Positions 8,002 through 17,169 of a stretch of 64,000 bases of DNA are shown here, one piece after another. The DNA lies in contig CAJJCJ010000006.1 in assembly GCA_905182645.1 (NCBI GenBank), positions 310,001 to 374,000 on the forward strand, read 5' to 3'. Position numbers and translations under genes: made by a program. The notes under the pieces are model-generated. The model made no database searches. It was not told where the DNA came from and saw nothing but the letters and a program-made list of their open reading frames with translations. Position 1 is the first letter of the stretch. Each line of letters starts with the position of its first letter. The stretch comes from an uncultured Sulfitobacter sp. (GTDB taxonomy: Bacteria; Pseudomonadota; Alphaproteobacteria; Rhodobacterales; Rhodobacteraceae).

Positions 8002-9074
8002 CGTCGCGCGTAGGCCGCCCCAAACCATTTGATCAGCAATTCATTGTAAGTGCCGTCCTCGCGCAAGCGCAGCATCGCTTGGTCAACATCTTCGCGCAGA
8101 TTGCTGCTGGTCGGGAAGGCCATGCCATAGTTTTCAGGCTTGTAGACCCGTTCCAGCAACTGCGCATTTCCATCTGATTTTATACGCACGTAATAGGCCA
8201 ATATCGGCCCGTCAAAGATCACCGCATCCAGTTCATCCGCCTCAAAATCAGCAAGCATTGTTTGCAGGTCATTATATCCCCGAAAGCCGATACCCCGTTG
8301 GTCGAGATAGGCCGCCGACGTTGATCCGTCGATCGTGCCCACTGGCCGTCCTTCGAGATCATTGATGCTATCGATATTATTTTGGATCGCGCTGATGGTC
8401 AGGGCGGCCGTGATTTGCGCCACAAATATCGACACGATGAACAGGCTTGAGATCACAAGGATCACCGCGAAGAAGCGGCCACCACGGCTTTGCGGGACGC
8501 GTTCTTCGAACCCTCCGTTCACAACCAGATTAAGCGCCCACCAGAATGCGGGGAATGCCGCATCGCGCGCGCTGCGGTCAAAATAGGGCTGCTTGTGCCG
8601 CTCGAAAGCCCACATCAACATGCCGCCACCGAAAAGCAAAACAAGTGCGGCCAACACCGCAAGCCCGATCTGACGGGTGAACAGCGCTTTGAGCAAAGTC
8701 GCGCTGCTGCTGGCTTGCGAGGTCATCATGACCTGCACGCCGCTTTCAAAAATCGGTTGCGAAAAATCCATCAACCGTTCGCGCTCTGCCGTGATCGAGA
8801 TATTCGCAAGCGCCGCATCAACGCTGCCGTCTTGCACGGCATCCAGCATTTCACCGAACCCGTCTTTGCGAACGTAAGTAATGGAAAGGTTCAGTTCTTG
8901 CGCCACGGCGGCTAGCAAATCGACGCTAAATCCCGCATCGACGCCATCTATAAGCATCGAAAATGGCGCCCGTGTCACGGTTGATATCGTCAGCTCTTGT
9001 GCTGATTGTGCCTGAACTGATCCAGCCCCAACCCACACTGAGAGCGCCATCAGCGCCCGAATAATGCCGTTCAT
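7998..9074 (-). CDS. GluR0-like ligand-gated ion channel / substrate-binding domain protein
   Basis: 358-aa protein with the topology of prokaryotic ionotropic glutamate receptors. In order: signal peptide (MNGIIRALMALSVWVGAG), first half of a periplasmic amino-acid-binding domain (about 25-130), TM1 (LAVLAALVLLFGGGMLMWAF), a re-entrant pore loop with WWALNLVVNGGFEERVP, TM2 (FFAVILVISSLFIVSIFVAQ) running into ITAALT, which resembles the SYTANL gate, then the second half of the binding domain. The potassium filter TVGYGD of GluR0 aligns with NGGFEE here, so ion selectivity is uncertain. Start MNGIIRA is preferred over an ATG four codons upstream because it gives a clean signal peptide. No operon partner. 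Confidence 0.8.
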   Translation of the reverse strand: MNGIIRALMALSVWVGAGSVQAQSAQELTISTVTRAPFSMLIDGVDAGFSVDLLAAVAQELNLSITYVRKDGFGEMLDAVQDGSVDAALANISITAERERLMDFSQPIFESGVQVMMTSQASSSATLLKALFTRQIGLAVLAALVLLFGGGMLMWAFERHKQPYFDRSARDAAFPAFWWALNLVVNGGFEERVPQSRGGRFFAVILVISSLFIVSIFVAQITAALTISAIQNNIDSINDLEGRPVGTIDGSTSAAYLDQRGIGFRGYNDLQTMLADFEADELDAVIFDGPILAYYVRIKSDGNAQLLERVYKPENYGMAFPTSSNLREDVDQAMLRLREDGTYNELLIKWFGAAYARR

Positions 9075-9179
9075 ACCGTCACCCATTCTTGTCCCGTCGC
9101 CAACATTGTGCGAAATGCCTTATTATGACAAGCAGGCGACGCAGCCAAGATGCCCTTTTGTAATTTGAGAGCCGTGACC

Positions 9180-9524
9180 ATGACTAAGAAACCGAGCCGC
9201 CAAAAAGTGTTCACTTTGCTTGTTGAAGTGGGCCGTAGTGAAGACGACGGCATGCCCAAGGGCGCAACCGGTGCTGCGTTGATGTGTTACGCATCCGGTA
9301 TCGACGAGGCAGAGGCCGTCCGCGAAACCGTCGCGATCTTAAAGCAAGCCGACCTGTCCCCGCTCGATGTCAGCGGATATGGCACGCTTGACGAGCGGCT
9401 GGCCGAGGGCCACGAGATATCTGATGATGAAAAAGAGCTGATGCAGCGCGCGCTGGATGAAAACAGCGTTATCGTCGCCCAGATGACCCCGTTTTTTGAC
9501 GAACCCGGATCAGGCGACCAATAG
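9180..9524 (+). CDS. Conserved-looking hypothetical protein
   Basis: 114 aa starting MTKKPSRQKVFTLLVEVGRS. Acidic (many D/E), no signal peptide or membrane segment, so probably a soluble cytoplasmic protein with mixed alpha/beta content. No family recognised. It stands alone between two leftward genes; its 3' end overlaps the 3' end of the convergent Hint-domain gene by 15 nt. Codon use matches neighbouring genes, which supports it being real. Confidence 0.7.
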   Translation: MTKKPSRQKVFTLLVEVGRSEDDGMPKGATGAALMCYASGIDEAEAVRETVAILKQADLSPLDVSGYGTLDERLAEGHEISDDEKELMQRALDENSVIVAQMTPFFDEPGSGDQ

Positions 9525-10589
9525 CGTCCGCAAAGTCAGCGTTTCGTAGGACTGCAAAAGCGGCACTTCGACGCCTTTATGCATCGGGATCAGTTCGGCA
9601 GGCAACGTCGCCAAAACGCTGTGTTGCCGCAAAGATGCGTCAAGCCGCACGCCTGTGACGTCCAGCCCTTCGAACACAAGGCCCGCGATTTGCCTCGGCG
9701 CCGCCCTGTCCAACAGAACCTGCCAGTACCGATAGGTCAGCCCGCAAGCCGCCGGACGCACCGACAGCCCGTCAGCCATATGGCCCGCCCGCATGGCCAC
9801 GGTATCTGTCCCGAAAAGGTATTCTACTTCGGATCCCACCGCCTGAAGCCGTTGATTTGGTGCGACTGTCATGTCGTGGTGCAACCCGTGGTAAGGTGCC
9901 CGCAACTTCAGGGGTGCAAACCGCCCGCGCGCAGGCAATAACGCTGACCCACACCAGCGTATTTGCGCTGTATCGCCGCGTGCCGTTGTGACCATTTGAC
10001 CTGCCCGCAGATTTGACACTTCGACTGGCCCTTTGGGTGTTTGGATCATCGTGTCGCCACCAAGGGTTGGCAGAACGCCGATTGGCATCACCTCGTCCGC
10101 GATCGCCACAAAGGTTGCGCCGGAATTCACTGCGCAATGCCGCGCGTCGGCCATCATGCGCGCACCATCACGCATCGACAGTGGTAACGGCGCAATCAAT
10201 TCTGCAAATACCGGAACGCTGTCCCCGACTTCGAGCGCAAGGACACCGCGCCGCAGGGGTGCATCCCACGTATAGGTCACGGTCACGCTAGGTTTCACGG
10301 TCAATACGTCAGTCGCAAGTCTGTGGACGCGCCGTTGATCGCCCTGCCACTGAGTCAGCGTCAGTGTCCCGCTTCCTGCGAGCGTAAGCGTCAGCCCAGC
10401 GGCCCAAGGATGCGACGACCCATAGTCCAGCAATGTCTGCACACCGCCACGCGGATCAGACGCAAATTCCAACATCAAAGTTCCGCGTGGCATGACCGCG
10501 TCAAGGCCAAACGGCGCACGGTTGGCACGGCCAAGCCCAATTGGGCTGAACACGCCACCGACATTATCGCGCAGGCCAATCCAGCTCAT
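9510..10589 (-). CDS. Hint-domain (Hedgehog/intein) protein with degenerate active site
   Basis: 359 aa. Residues about 175-320 match the Hint domain found in many Rhodobacterales proteins: GGDTMIQTPKGPVEVSNL (opening beta-strands), RAGQMVTTARGDTAQIRWCG, and a TVAPNQRLQ block where self-splicing relatives have VSPQHRVL. The Cys that normally opens the domain is replaced (TLGGDTMI) and the block-G His is Gln, so autoprocessing is doubtful. The N-terminal 170 residues are beta-rich and of unknown function. The ATG overlaps the stop of a 26-codon upstream ORF (ATGA), suggesting coupled translation. Probably secreted or surface-associated like other family members, but no signal peptide is visible. 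Confidence 0.75.
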   Translation of the reverse strand: MSWIGLRDNVGGVFSPIGLGRANRAPFGLDAVMPRGTLMLEFASDPRGGVQTLLDYGSSHPWAAGLTLTLAGSGTLTLTQWQGDQRRVHRLATDVLTVKPSVTVTYTWDAPLRRGVLALEVGDSVPVFAELIAPLPLSMRDGARMMADARHCAVNSGATFVAIADEVMPIGVLPTLGGDTMIQTPKGPVEVSNLRAGQMVTTARGDTAQIRWCGSALLPARGRFAPLKLRAPYHGLHHDMTVAPNQRLQAVGSEVEYLFGTDTVAMRAGHMADGLSVRPAACGLTYRYWQVLLDRAAPRQIAGLVFEGLDVTGVRLDASLRQHSVLATLPAELIPMHKGVEVPLLQSYETLTLRTLLVA

Positions 10590-10666
10590 GGGCGTGCCAC
10601 CACAGCCGATTTTTCTGCGAAATTCGCAGCCGTGATGGTCGAGTTCAGCATTTTTGCTGTAACCAT
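10586..10666 (-). CDS. Candidate 26-aa small ORF coupled to the Hint gene
   Basis: MVTAKMLNSTITAANFAEKS then AVVARP. GAGG stands 8 nt before its ATG, whereas the Hint gene itself has only a weak site; its TGA overlaps the Hint ATG (ATGA). This arrangement fits a translated leader ORF that feeds ribosomes to the Hint gene. It could also be the true N-terminus of the Hint protein joined by a frameshift. No similarity recognised. Confidence 0.4.
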   Translation of the reverse strand: MVTAKMLNSTITAANFAEKSAVVARP

Positions 10667-10955
10667 TGTTCTTGCCTCATGCCCAAACGGACCTGATGAC
10701 AAGGCATACGCCTACCGAGAGTTTTGCCCTCTCGTCTATATGTTGGGGCACACTGCTCGTGCCTACACCCATTTAGGGTTTGCCCTGCCTTGGGTCACTT
10801 ATTACCTTCACGCTACGCAATATTTTCTGTTTGAAAGAGTGGTTTATAGTCTTGTCCTAACGTAATCCATCCTGAGTGTGACTCCGATGCCATAACCTCT
10901 ACTTGCGCAAAAACCATTGGCGGGCTAGCCAGATGCGATGACAAAGGACACCAAT

Positions 10956-12104
10956 ATGCCAACGAACACCGACCCTGTTACCCTAACCGCAGCCCTTGTG
11001 CGCTGCCCGTCTGTCACCCCGATTGAAGGCGGTGCGTTGGTATTGTTGGACAAGCTGTTGTCTGATGCAGGGTTCGACTGCACCCGTGTTGATCGCGGTG
11101 GAGTTTGCAATTTATATGCCCGTTGGGGTCGCAAAGGTGCCAACCGCACGTTTGGATTTAATGGTCACACCGATGTTGTTCCTTTGGGCGATGAAGCCGC
11201 ATGGACGATGTCCCCATTTGGTGCTGAGATTAAAGACGGGTTCCTTTATGGCCGCGGGTCGACGGATATGAAGTCAGGCGTTGCCGCCTTTGCCGCCGCT
11301 GCCATCGACTTTGTGCACAACACCCCGCCAGACGGCGCCGTAGTACTGGCGATAACAGGCGATGAAGAGGGTGTGGCACTGGACGGCACCGTTGCATTGC
11401 TTGATTGGATGGATGCCAACAACGAGGCGATGTCAGTCTGTCTGGTGGGTGAGCCGACCTGCCCCAATGTTATGGGTGAAGCGATGAAAATTGGTCGCCG
11501 TGGGTCGTTGACGGCTTGGTTCACTGTAACCGGTGTGCAGGGCCATTCTGCCTATCCGCACCGCGCCAAAAACCCGCTGCATGCGGGGGTCCGTCTGTTG
11601 GACCGCTTGGCCGCGTTTGAAATGGATCAGGGTACCGATCATTTTGACCCGTCGTCTTTGGCTGTGGTCACGATTGATACCGGCAACCCTGCGACAAATG
11701 TTATTCCTGCGCGGATGACCGCTGCGGTGAACATTCGGTTCAATGATCAACATAGCGGTGCGTCTGTGACCGCGTGGCTGCAAGCCGAAGCCAATAAGAT
11801 CATGGCTGAGACGGGGGTCACGGTGGACATGAAGATCAAGATTTCCGGCGAGAGTTTCATCACCCTACCTGGCGATTTTTCTGATCTGATTGCGGGTGCT
11901 GTGAAGGCCGAAACTGGGCGTAGTCCTGAGTTGTCGACGTCTGGTGGTACTTCAGACGCCCGTTTTGTCAAAAACCACTGTCCTGTGGTTGAATTTGGAC
12001 TGGTGGGCCGCACGATGCATCAGGTTGATGAACGCGTTGCGGTTGATCAAATTGGTCAGCTTAAGGCGATCTACCTGCGTATCCTGACCAACTATTTCGC
12101 TTAA
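10956..12104 (+). CDS. dapE: Succinyl-diaminopimelate desuccinylase
   Basis: 382-aa zinc peptidase-family (M20) enzyme that hydrolyses N-succinyl-LL-diaminopimelate to LL-DAP and succinate. Metal-site motifs: [11 protein letters not shown] (first His and bridging region), [11 protein letters not shown], catalytic TGDEEG, and GGTSDARF plus the late His in GLVGRTMHQ. Start MPTNTDP is supported by AAAGGA 8 nt upstream; an earlier ATG at 10938 lacks a site. It is separated from dapD by four unrelated genes. The 288 nt upstream (10667-10955) contain no recognisable gene. Confidence 0.95.
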   Translation: MPTNTDPVTLTAALVRCPSVTPIEGGALVLLDKLLSDAGFDCTRVDRGGVCNLYARWGRKGANRTFGFNGHTDVVPLGDEAAWTMSPFGAEIKDGFLYGRGSTDMKSGVAAFAAAAIDFVHNTPPDGAVVLAITGDEEGVALDGTVALLDWMDANNEAMSVCLVGEPTCPNVMGEAMKIGRRGSLTAWFTVTGVQGHSAYPHRAKNPLHAGVRLLDRLAAFEMDQGTDHFDPSSLAVVTIDTGNPATNVIPARMTAAVNIRFNDQHSGASVTAWLQAEANKIMAETGVTVDMKIKISGESFITLPGDFSDLIAGAVKAETGRSPELSTSGGTSDARFVKNHCPVVEFGLVGRTMHQVDERVAVDQIGQLKAIYLRILTNYFA

Positions 12105-12136
12105 CCCCTCGTGGCCTGCGTGCTAAGGCGTGGGAC

Positions 12137-14395
12137 ATGAAACAGATCCCTTCCAAAGCCGAAATCCTGCAGTGGATTTCCGACCATCCCACCAAAGCCG
12201 CCAAGCGCGACATCGCCAAGGCGTTTGATATCAAAGGCGCTCAGCGCATTGATCTGAAACGTATGCTGCGCGAGTTGGAAGACGAGGGTCATTTGACCAA
12301 GCGTAAGTCGAGCTATCGCGATGCTGAAGACTTGCCGCCGGTGTCTGTGTTGGAAATCACTGGCGTTGACGGCGATGGTGATCTGTTTGCCCGTCCGCTG
12401 GAATGGGCTGGAACTGGCGCGGAGCCTGTCATCTTTATGACACTGCGCGATGGTGATCAGGCGTTGGGCAAAGGTGACCGTATTTTGGGTCGCGTGACTG
12501 TCGCGCCGACCGAAAGCTATAGCCACACGGGTCGAATGATCCGCCGTCTCGATAATAACGCGGAGCGCATTTTGGGTGTTTACCGTGCCAGATCAGAAGG
12601 CGGGCGCGTGCTGCCGATTGAAAAGGGGTCCGACAAGGAATGGGCCATCCCCGAGGGTGCCACGGGTGGCGCCAAGGACGGCGAACTGGTCGAGGCTGAA
12701 CAATCTGGTCCACGGGGTCGCATGGGTCTGCCCAAGGCCCGCATCGTCGCCCGTTTAGGTGATCCGTCGCAGCCGCGTGCTGTGTCCTTGATTGCTATTC
12801 ACCAGCACGGTATTCCCGATCATTTCCCTGATGAGGTTATTGCCGAAGCCGCTGCTGCCGAAACTGCCCTGTTGGGTAACCGCAAAGACTTGCGCGACAT
12901 GCCGTTGGTTACGATTGATCCGTGGGATGCCCGCGATCACGACGATGCCTGCTATGTCGAAACCCATGACAACGGCGAGATGACCATTTGGGTCGCGATT
13001 GCCGATGTCGCCCATTATGTGACACCGAATTCAGAGCTTGATCGCGAGGCGCGCAAGCGTGGCAACTCGTCATATTTCCCAGATCGTGTTGTCCCAATGC
13101 TGCCGGACAGCCTGTCAGGTGATCTGTGTTCACTGCATGAAGGCGTCGAGCGCGCCTGTTTGGCTGTTGCCATGCGCATTGATACCGATGGCAATAAAAT
13201 CAGCCACGCATTCCACCGCGCGTTGATGAAGTCCGCCGCCTCGCTGAATTACGAACAGGTGCAGGCCGCGATGGACGGTGCGCCAGACGATCAGGTTGCC
13301 CCGCTGGTGACCGATGTCATTCGCCCGCTTTATGCCGCCTACGCCGCGCTGAAAACGGCCCGTGCTGTGCGTCAACCGTTGGAGCTTGATCTGCCAGAAC
13401 GCCAGATCGTTTTAGATGATGATGGTAAGGTCACATCTGTGAACTTTAAGGATCGTCTAGATGCGCATAGGCTGATCGAGGAATTCATGGTGCTGGCCAA
13501 TGTCGCCGCTGCCGAGACGTTGATCGACAAGCAGACCCCGCTGCTGTTTCGGGTCCACGAAGAACCGAGCCCCGAAAAGTTGGAATCTTTGCGCGAGGTC
13601 GCAAATGCGTCCGGTCTTCAGTTGGCCAAGGGTCAGGTTTTACAGACTGCACATTTGAACCGTTTACTAAAGCAAGCCAGTGGCACCGACCACGCTGAGC
13701 TGATCAATATTTCGACCCTACGGTCCATGACGCAGGCGTATTATTTCCCCGAAAACTTTGGTCACTTTGGTTTGGCGTTGAAAGCCTATGCGCATTTCAC
13801 GTCACCGATCCGGCGCTATGCCGATTTGATCGTTCACCGTGCGTTGGTCGCATCGCACCGCTGGGGGGGCGACGGGTTGTCGCCTTGGGATATTGATCAT
13901 CTGGCCGAAACCGCCAAGCAAATTTCAGATACTGAGCGTCGCTCGATGGTCGCTGAACGTGATACGACTGATCGCTATCTTGCGGCGTTCCTGTCCGAGC
14001 GCATGGGTGCTGAGCTGTCGGGGCGCATCAGCGGCATCGCCAAGTTCGGCATCTTTGTGAAGCTTGATGAAACTGGTGCTGACGCGCTGGTGCCGATCCG
14101 CACATTGGGGACCGAGTATTTCGACCATGACCAAGACAGCCAGACGTTAATGGGGTCAAAGTCAGGGATCGTAATTGGGTTAGGCCAGCGCGTTGTTGTC
14201 AAATTGGCAGAGGCTGGCCCGATCACGGGTGGTCTGACTGCCGAGCTGATCACGCTTGACGGGACCGCAATGCCAAGTGGTCCGTTGCGTGGGCATTCTC
14301 GTGGTAGTCGTGGCAAGCCGCCGCATCGCAAGGCTGGGTCCTCAAAAAAGAAGGCTGCCAAGACGGCCCGCAAGGTCAAACGTACCCGCAGTTAA
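12137..14395 (+). CDS. rnr: Ribonuclease R
   Basis: 752-aa 3'-5' exoribonuclease that degrades structured RNA. N-terminal winged-helix segment (about 1-70), cold-shock/OB domains, RNB catalytic domain with DPWDARDHDDACYVE (metal-binding acidic cluster near residue 260-275) and the GNSSYFPDRVVPMLP motif, a TSPIRRYADLIVHRAL helix, then an S1 domain (SGRISGIAKFGIFVKL, from about 620) and a Lys/Arg-rich tail ([16 protein letters not shown]). Length and domain order are standard for RNase R. It follows dapE by 32 nt; its stop overlaps that of the convergent hypothetical gene. Confidence 0.96.
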   Translation: MKQIPSKAEILQWISDHPTKAAKRDIAKAFDIKGAQRIDLKRMLRELEDEGHLTKRKSSYRDAEDLPPVSVLEITGVDGDGDLFARPLEWAGTGAEPVIFMTLRDGDQALGKGDRILGRVTVAPTESYSHTGRMIRRLDNNAERILGVYRARSEGGRVLPIEKGSDKEWAIPEGATGGAKDGELVEAEQSGPRGRMGLPKARIVARLGDPSQPRAVSLIAIHQHGIPDHFPDEVIAEAAAAETALLGNRKDLRDMPLVTIDPWDARDHDDACYVETHDNGEMTIWVAIADVAHYVTPNSELDREARKRGNSSYFPDRVVPMLPDSLSGDLCSLHEGVERACLAVAMRIDTDGNKISHAFHRALMKSAASLNYEQVQAAMDGAPDDQVAPLVTDVIRPLYAAYAALKTARAVRQPLELDLPERQIVLDDDGKVTSVNFKDRLDAHRLIEEFMVLANVAAAETLIDKQTPLLFRVHEEPSPEKLESLREVANASGLQLAKGQVLQTAHLNRLLKQASGTDHAELINISTLRSMTQAYYFPENFGHFGLALKAYAHFTSPIRRYADLIVHRALVASHRWGGDGLSPWDIDHLAETAKQISDTERRSMVAERDTTDRYLAAFLSERMGAELSGRISGIAKFGIFVKLDETGADALVPIRTLGTEYFDHDQDSQTLMGSKSGIVIGLGQRVVVKLAEAGPITGGLTAELITLDGTAMPSGPLRGHSRGSRGKPPHRKAGSSKKKAAKTARKVKRTRS

Positions 14396-14856
14396 GGGCA
14401 GGTGCCGTTCATGCAGGCGGTCATTGCGTCCAATAAAGATCGCGATGGTTCTGGAAAGATACGCCCCCCGCATGGGTCTGCTTCAATCTTGATCGCATCG
14501 TCATCGACCTGCGCAAAGAACAGTGATTGCACGCCGGGTGTTGTGTTGCCACACCACGGCCCAAAGCAAACTGGCTGCAACGTCACAGCGCTTGAATACG
14601 GCGTCGTGAACCCACCCATGTCCAATGCAAAACCCGCAAATTGGGCTGCAATAGGGTCTGGATTGCGCTCTTCGTTCACCACGCCTTTGGGCTGCTTGGT
14701 CGCGTCGAAATCAAGCGTCCCATAAAGCAGGTAATAGGTGTCGGTGTCTTCGGACACCCGTTCAAACGTGCGCACGGCGTCGGGGCGCATACACGAAAGC
14801 GCTGTCGCTTGTCCGGCGATAACCGTCAGGGCGATGGCGGCAAATGCAGCTTTCAT
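14392..14856 (-). CDS. Secreted hypothetical protein
   Basis: 154 aa with an N-terminal signal peptide ([19 protein letters not shown], cleavage before LSC). The mature part has six Cys residues ([30 protein letters not shown]), suggesting a disulfide-stabilised periplasmic protein. No family recognised. The start overlaps the rppH stop (ATGA), so it is translated from the rppH message. Confidence 0.75.
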   Translation of the reverse strand: MKAAFAAIALTVIAGQATALSCMRPDAVRTFERVSEDTDTYYLLYGTLDFDATKQPKGVVNEERNPDPIAAQFAGFALDMGGFTTPYSSAVTLQPVCFGPWCGNTTPGVQSLFFAQVDDDAIKIEADPCGGRIFPEPSRSLLDAMTACMNGTCP

Positions 14857-15356
14857 AGCGCGCCTGAAAACTCTGCAAGGACCTGTTTATAGACGCTACG
14901 CTTAAACGGGACGATGTTGGCAACTAAGTCTTCTTTGGGCAGCCATTTCCATGCGGAGAATTCAGGGTGCTTGGTCGCGATATTGATCTGATCGTCGGAC
15001 CCGTGGAACCGCATCAGGAACCATTTCTGTTCTTGGCCGCGGTACCGGCCACCCCAAATATTTGGCACCAGATCAGTGGGCAGATCATAGGGGATCAAGC
15101 CGCGGCTTTCGGCCTCGATTGTCACCAAATTAGAGGTCACACCGGTTTCTTCCCACAGCTCGCGGATCGCCGCATCTTGGGTTTTCTCGCCTTTGTCGAC
15201 ACCGCCTTGGGGCATCTGCCACGCGTCAGTGTCACGGTCCAATCGCTGGCCTACAAAAACGTGGCCACGCGTGTTTGCCAGCATAATGCCGACGCAGGGG
15301 CGGTAGGGCAGCTTAGTAATTTCATCAGGGGTCATAAAGGTGCCTTGGTGTTTCAT
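14853..15356 (-). CDS. rppH: RNA pyrophosphohydrolase (Nudix)
   Basis: 167-aa Nudix hydrolase that removes pyrophosphate from the 5' end of mRNA, starting decay. The Nudix box is complete: [20 protein letters not shown] followed by TGV. The N-terminal YRPCVGIML and the C-terminal WKWLPKEDL are characteristic of RppH. Start MKHQGTF has AAAGG 8 nt upstream; a start seven codons later ([12 protein letters not shown]) is equally plausible by homology, and one nine codons earlier is possible. Downstream coupling to a secreted hypothetical gene. Confidence 0.9.
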   Translation of the reverse strand: MKHQGTFMTPDEITKLPYRPCVGIMLANTRGHVFVGQRLDRDTDAWQMPQGGVDKGEKTQDAAIRELWEETGVTSNLVTIEAESRGLIPYDLPTDLVPNIWGGRYRGQEQKWFLMRFHGSDDQINIATKHPEFSAWKWLPKEDLVANIVPFKRSVYKQVLAEFSGAL

Positions 15357-15404
15357 CGTGTTCGCCTTTCGGTTTGCACTCATTTTCTGCCAAAGGTCCA
15401 GCCG

Positions 15405-15899
15405 TTATGCGATAACAAGTCTGCTAATGGGTCGAATTCGTTGCGCGATCCACCGTAAATGATCGGGGCGGAAGGCTACACATCCGGCAGTTGGCCGCCC
15501 TTTGCCGCGCCACGCATGGATGAAAATCGCGGACCCGTTTCCTTTAACCGCAACGGGCCAATTCCAATCCGTGATGAGCACAAGATCATACATCGGATCT
15601 GCGCGGCGCAGTGGCTCATGGCTAAAACCATGCGGCGCGCGCACCATCATATTGTAGTCAGGGTCACCCACGTCATCAGACCACAAATCCGTCGGTCCAA
15701 TTGGCTGCGCCCAACCGGTAGGTCGCGCCATACGGTCAGGGCGGTACAACATCCCGACGATCCGGTGAGTGCCGCGCGGCGTTGCGCCGTCGCCCTCTAC
15801 CTTTCGGTCAGTCAAGCCACCACGGCCAATCGTGTGCGCAAATCGCCGCCCTGCAAACCGTACATGCGTCGGCATTACGATCAGATCATATGGCCCCAA
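15405..15899 (-). CDS. L,D-transpeptidase catalytic (YkuD) domain protein
   Basis: 164 aa consisting essentially of one YkuD domain. The active-site block is visible: FIHAWRGKGRPTAGCVAF near residues 125-143, with the catalytic Cys in AGCVAF and a His about 14 residues before it. FAGRRFAHTIGRGGLTD near the N-terminus is typical of the short YkuD proteins of alphaproteobacteria. The family forms 3-3 peptidoglycan crosslinks or attaches proteins to peptidoglycan. No signal peptide is visible, which is usual for annotated members of this short subgroup. Lies 35 nt downstream of ribA on the same strand. Confidence 0.82.
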   Translation of the reverse strand: MGPYDLIVMPTHVRFAGRRFAHTIGRGGLTDRKVEGDGATPRGTHRIVGMLYRPDRMARPTGWAQPIGPTDLWSDDVGDPDYNMMVRAPHGFSHEPLRRADPMYDLVLITDWNWPVAVKGNGSAIFIHAWRGKGRPTAGCVAFRPDHLRWIAQRIRPISRLVIA

Positions 15900-15934
15900 A
15901 ATCCGCCTCGCTTTGTTCTAAATACTCAAAAAAC

Positions 15935-17011
15935 CTATAACAAATGGCCCGACTTCGCGGCCTTGGTCGCAAGATAGGCATGGTTGTGCGGGTTCGCCCC
16001 TTCGATCAATGGCACGCGTTCAATGACCTGCACACCTGCCCCTTCCATCCGCGCCACTTTTGCGGGATTGTTGGTTAGCAGGCGTACAGAATTGAAACCC
16101 ATCTTTTTCAGAATTTCAGCCCCAATCCGAAAATCGCGTTCATCATCATCAAAGCCCAATCGATGATTGGCCTCGACAGTATCAAAGCCTTGATCCTGCA
16201 ACGAATAGGCCCGCATTTTATTAGCAAGCCCGATCCCGCGACCTTCTTGGTTCAAATACAGCAGAACCCCTGCACCTTCAGTTCCCATCTGTGCCAGTGC
16301 ACCACGTAGCTGTGGTCCACAGTCGCATTTCAATGACCCAAGCAAGTCGCCGGTAAAACACGCCGAATGCAGTCGCGACATTACGGGTTTGTCCCGCGCT
16401 GGTTGACCGATCTCAACCGCGTAGTGTTCTTCCGCACCGTCATCTGGCCGGAAGATATGCAGACGTCCGGCCTCTGATACCTCTAACGGCAAGCGCGCCG
16501 AGATAATCGGGTTCAGCGGGCTAAGCCCCGTATCAAGCGCGGCCGAATCAGACACCAAGGTCAGGTTATGCGCCAGCGCGAACGCCCCCGCATCGGTGAC
16601 GGGCAACACAATTGCTGCCGGCAATAAACGTGCTGCCTTGCACAGCGCAATCGCGGCGCGGTGCGTGTCCGCATCCCCTTCGCGGTGGGTTTGCAGCGGT
16701 CCTTTCATCGGACTGCGCAGATCATCGGCGGGATCAGCCACAGACCGCACCCATGCCAGCGTCGCGTCCGATGGCAGCACGATCCGTGCCACATCGCCGT
16801 CGTAAGCGCGCGCCTTAAGCGTTGTCGCCCGCCAGCCCGTCACTGCCAGCACCGGATCACCACCAAGCCCGCGCAAATGCGCCAAACGTGCCGCATCAAG
16901 CGTTTCAGCCGCCAACATCACTGCGCCACCATCCAGCACAACAGGCACGCCCATACGCAAATCAGCGCGGGCGCGGGCCAGTCGTTCGGTTACATCGGGG
17001 GCAAAGCTCAT
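15935..17011 (-). CDS. ribA: GTP cyclohydrolase II
   Basis: 358 aa. The C-terminal 200 residues are a complete RibA domain: zinc cysteines in CFTGDLLGSLKCDCG, catalytic NQEGRGIGL, and the NHRLGFDDDERDF and LLTNNPAKV motifs. It opens GTP to the first riboflavin intermediate. The N-terminal 150 residues are a RibB-like region that lacks an obvious DHBP-synthase signature, as in other Rhodobacterales RibA proteins. Start MSFAPDV is preceded by GAGGA at about 10 nt. Divergent from the response-regulator gene across 158 nt. Confidence 0.93.
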   Translation of the reverse strand: MSFAPDVTERLARARADLRMGVPVVLDGGAVMLAAETLDAARLAHLRGLGGDPVLAVTGWRATTLKARAYDGDVARIVLPSDATLAWVRSVADPADDLRSPMKGPLQTHREGDADTHRAAIALCKAARLLPAAIVLPVTDAGAFALAHNLTLVSDSAALDTGLSPLNPIISARLPLEVSEAGRLHIFRPDDGAEEHYAVEIGQPARDKPVMSRLHSACFTGDLLGSLKCDCGPQLRGALAQMGTEGAGVLLYLNQEGRGIGLANKMRAYSLQDQGFDTVEANHRLGFDDDERDFRIGAEILKKMGFNSVRLLTNNPAKVARMEGAGVQVIERVPLIEGANPHNHAYLATKAAKSGHLL

Positions 17012-17169
17012 GCGAATTTGGTCCTCATATGTTTCAAAGGTTAATCCCGTTTGGTCCAAATTGAAACATTTGGCGCATTGTTCACACGTCCGTGTGATTT
17101 TGTGTTCAGAAAACTTGCCGTGCACGTATCTGACACACACTTGATAGATCAGTAGCAAAGGAGACCGTC

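Noticed and set aside
10323..10865. Plus-strand frame of 180 codons across the Hint gene start and the gap to dapE
   Set aside because: Most of it is antisense to the Hint gene; the last 75 codons lie in the gap but lack a convincing ribosome site or similarity.
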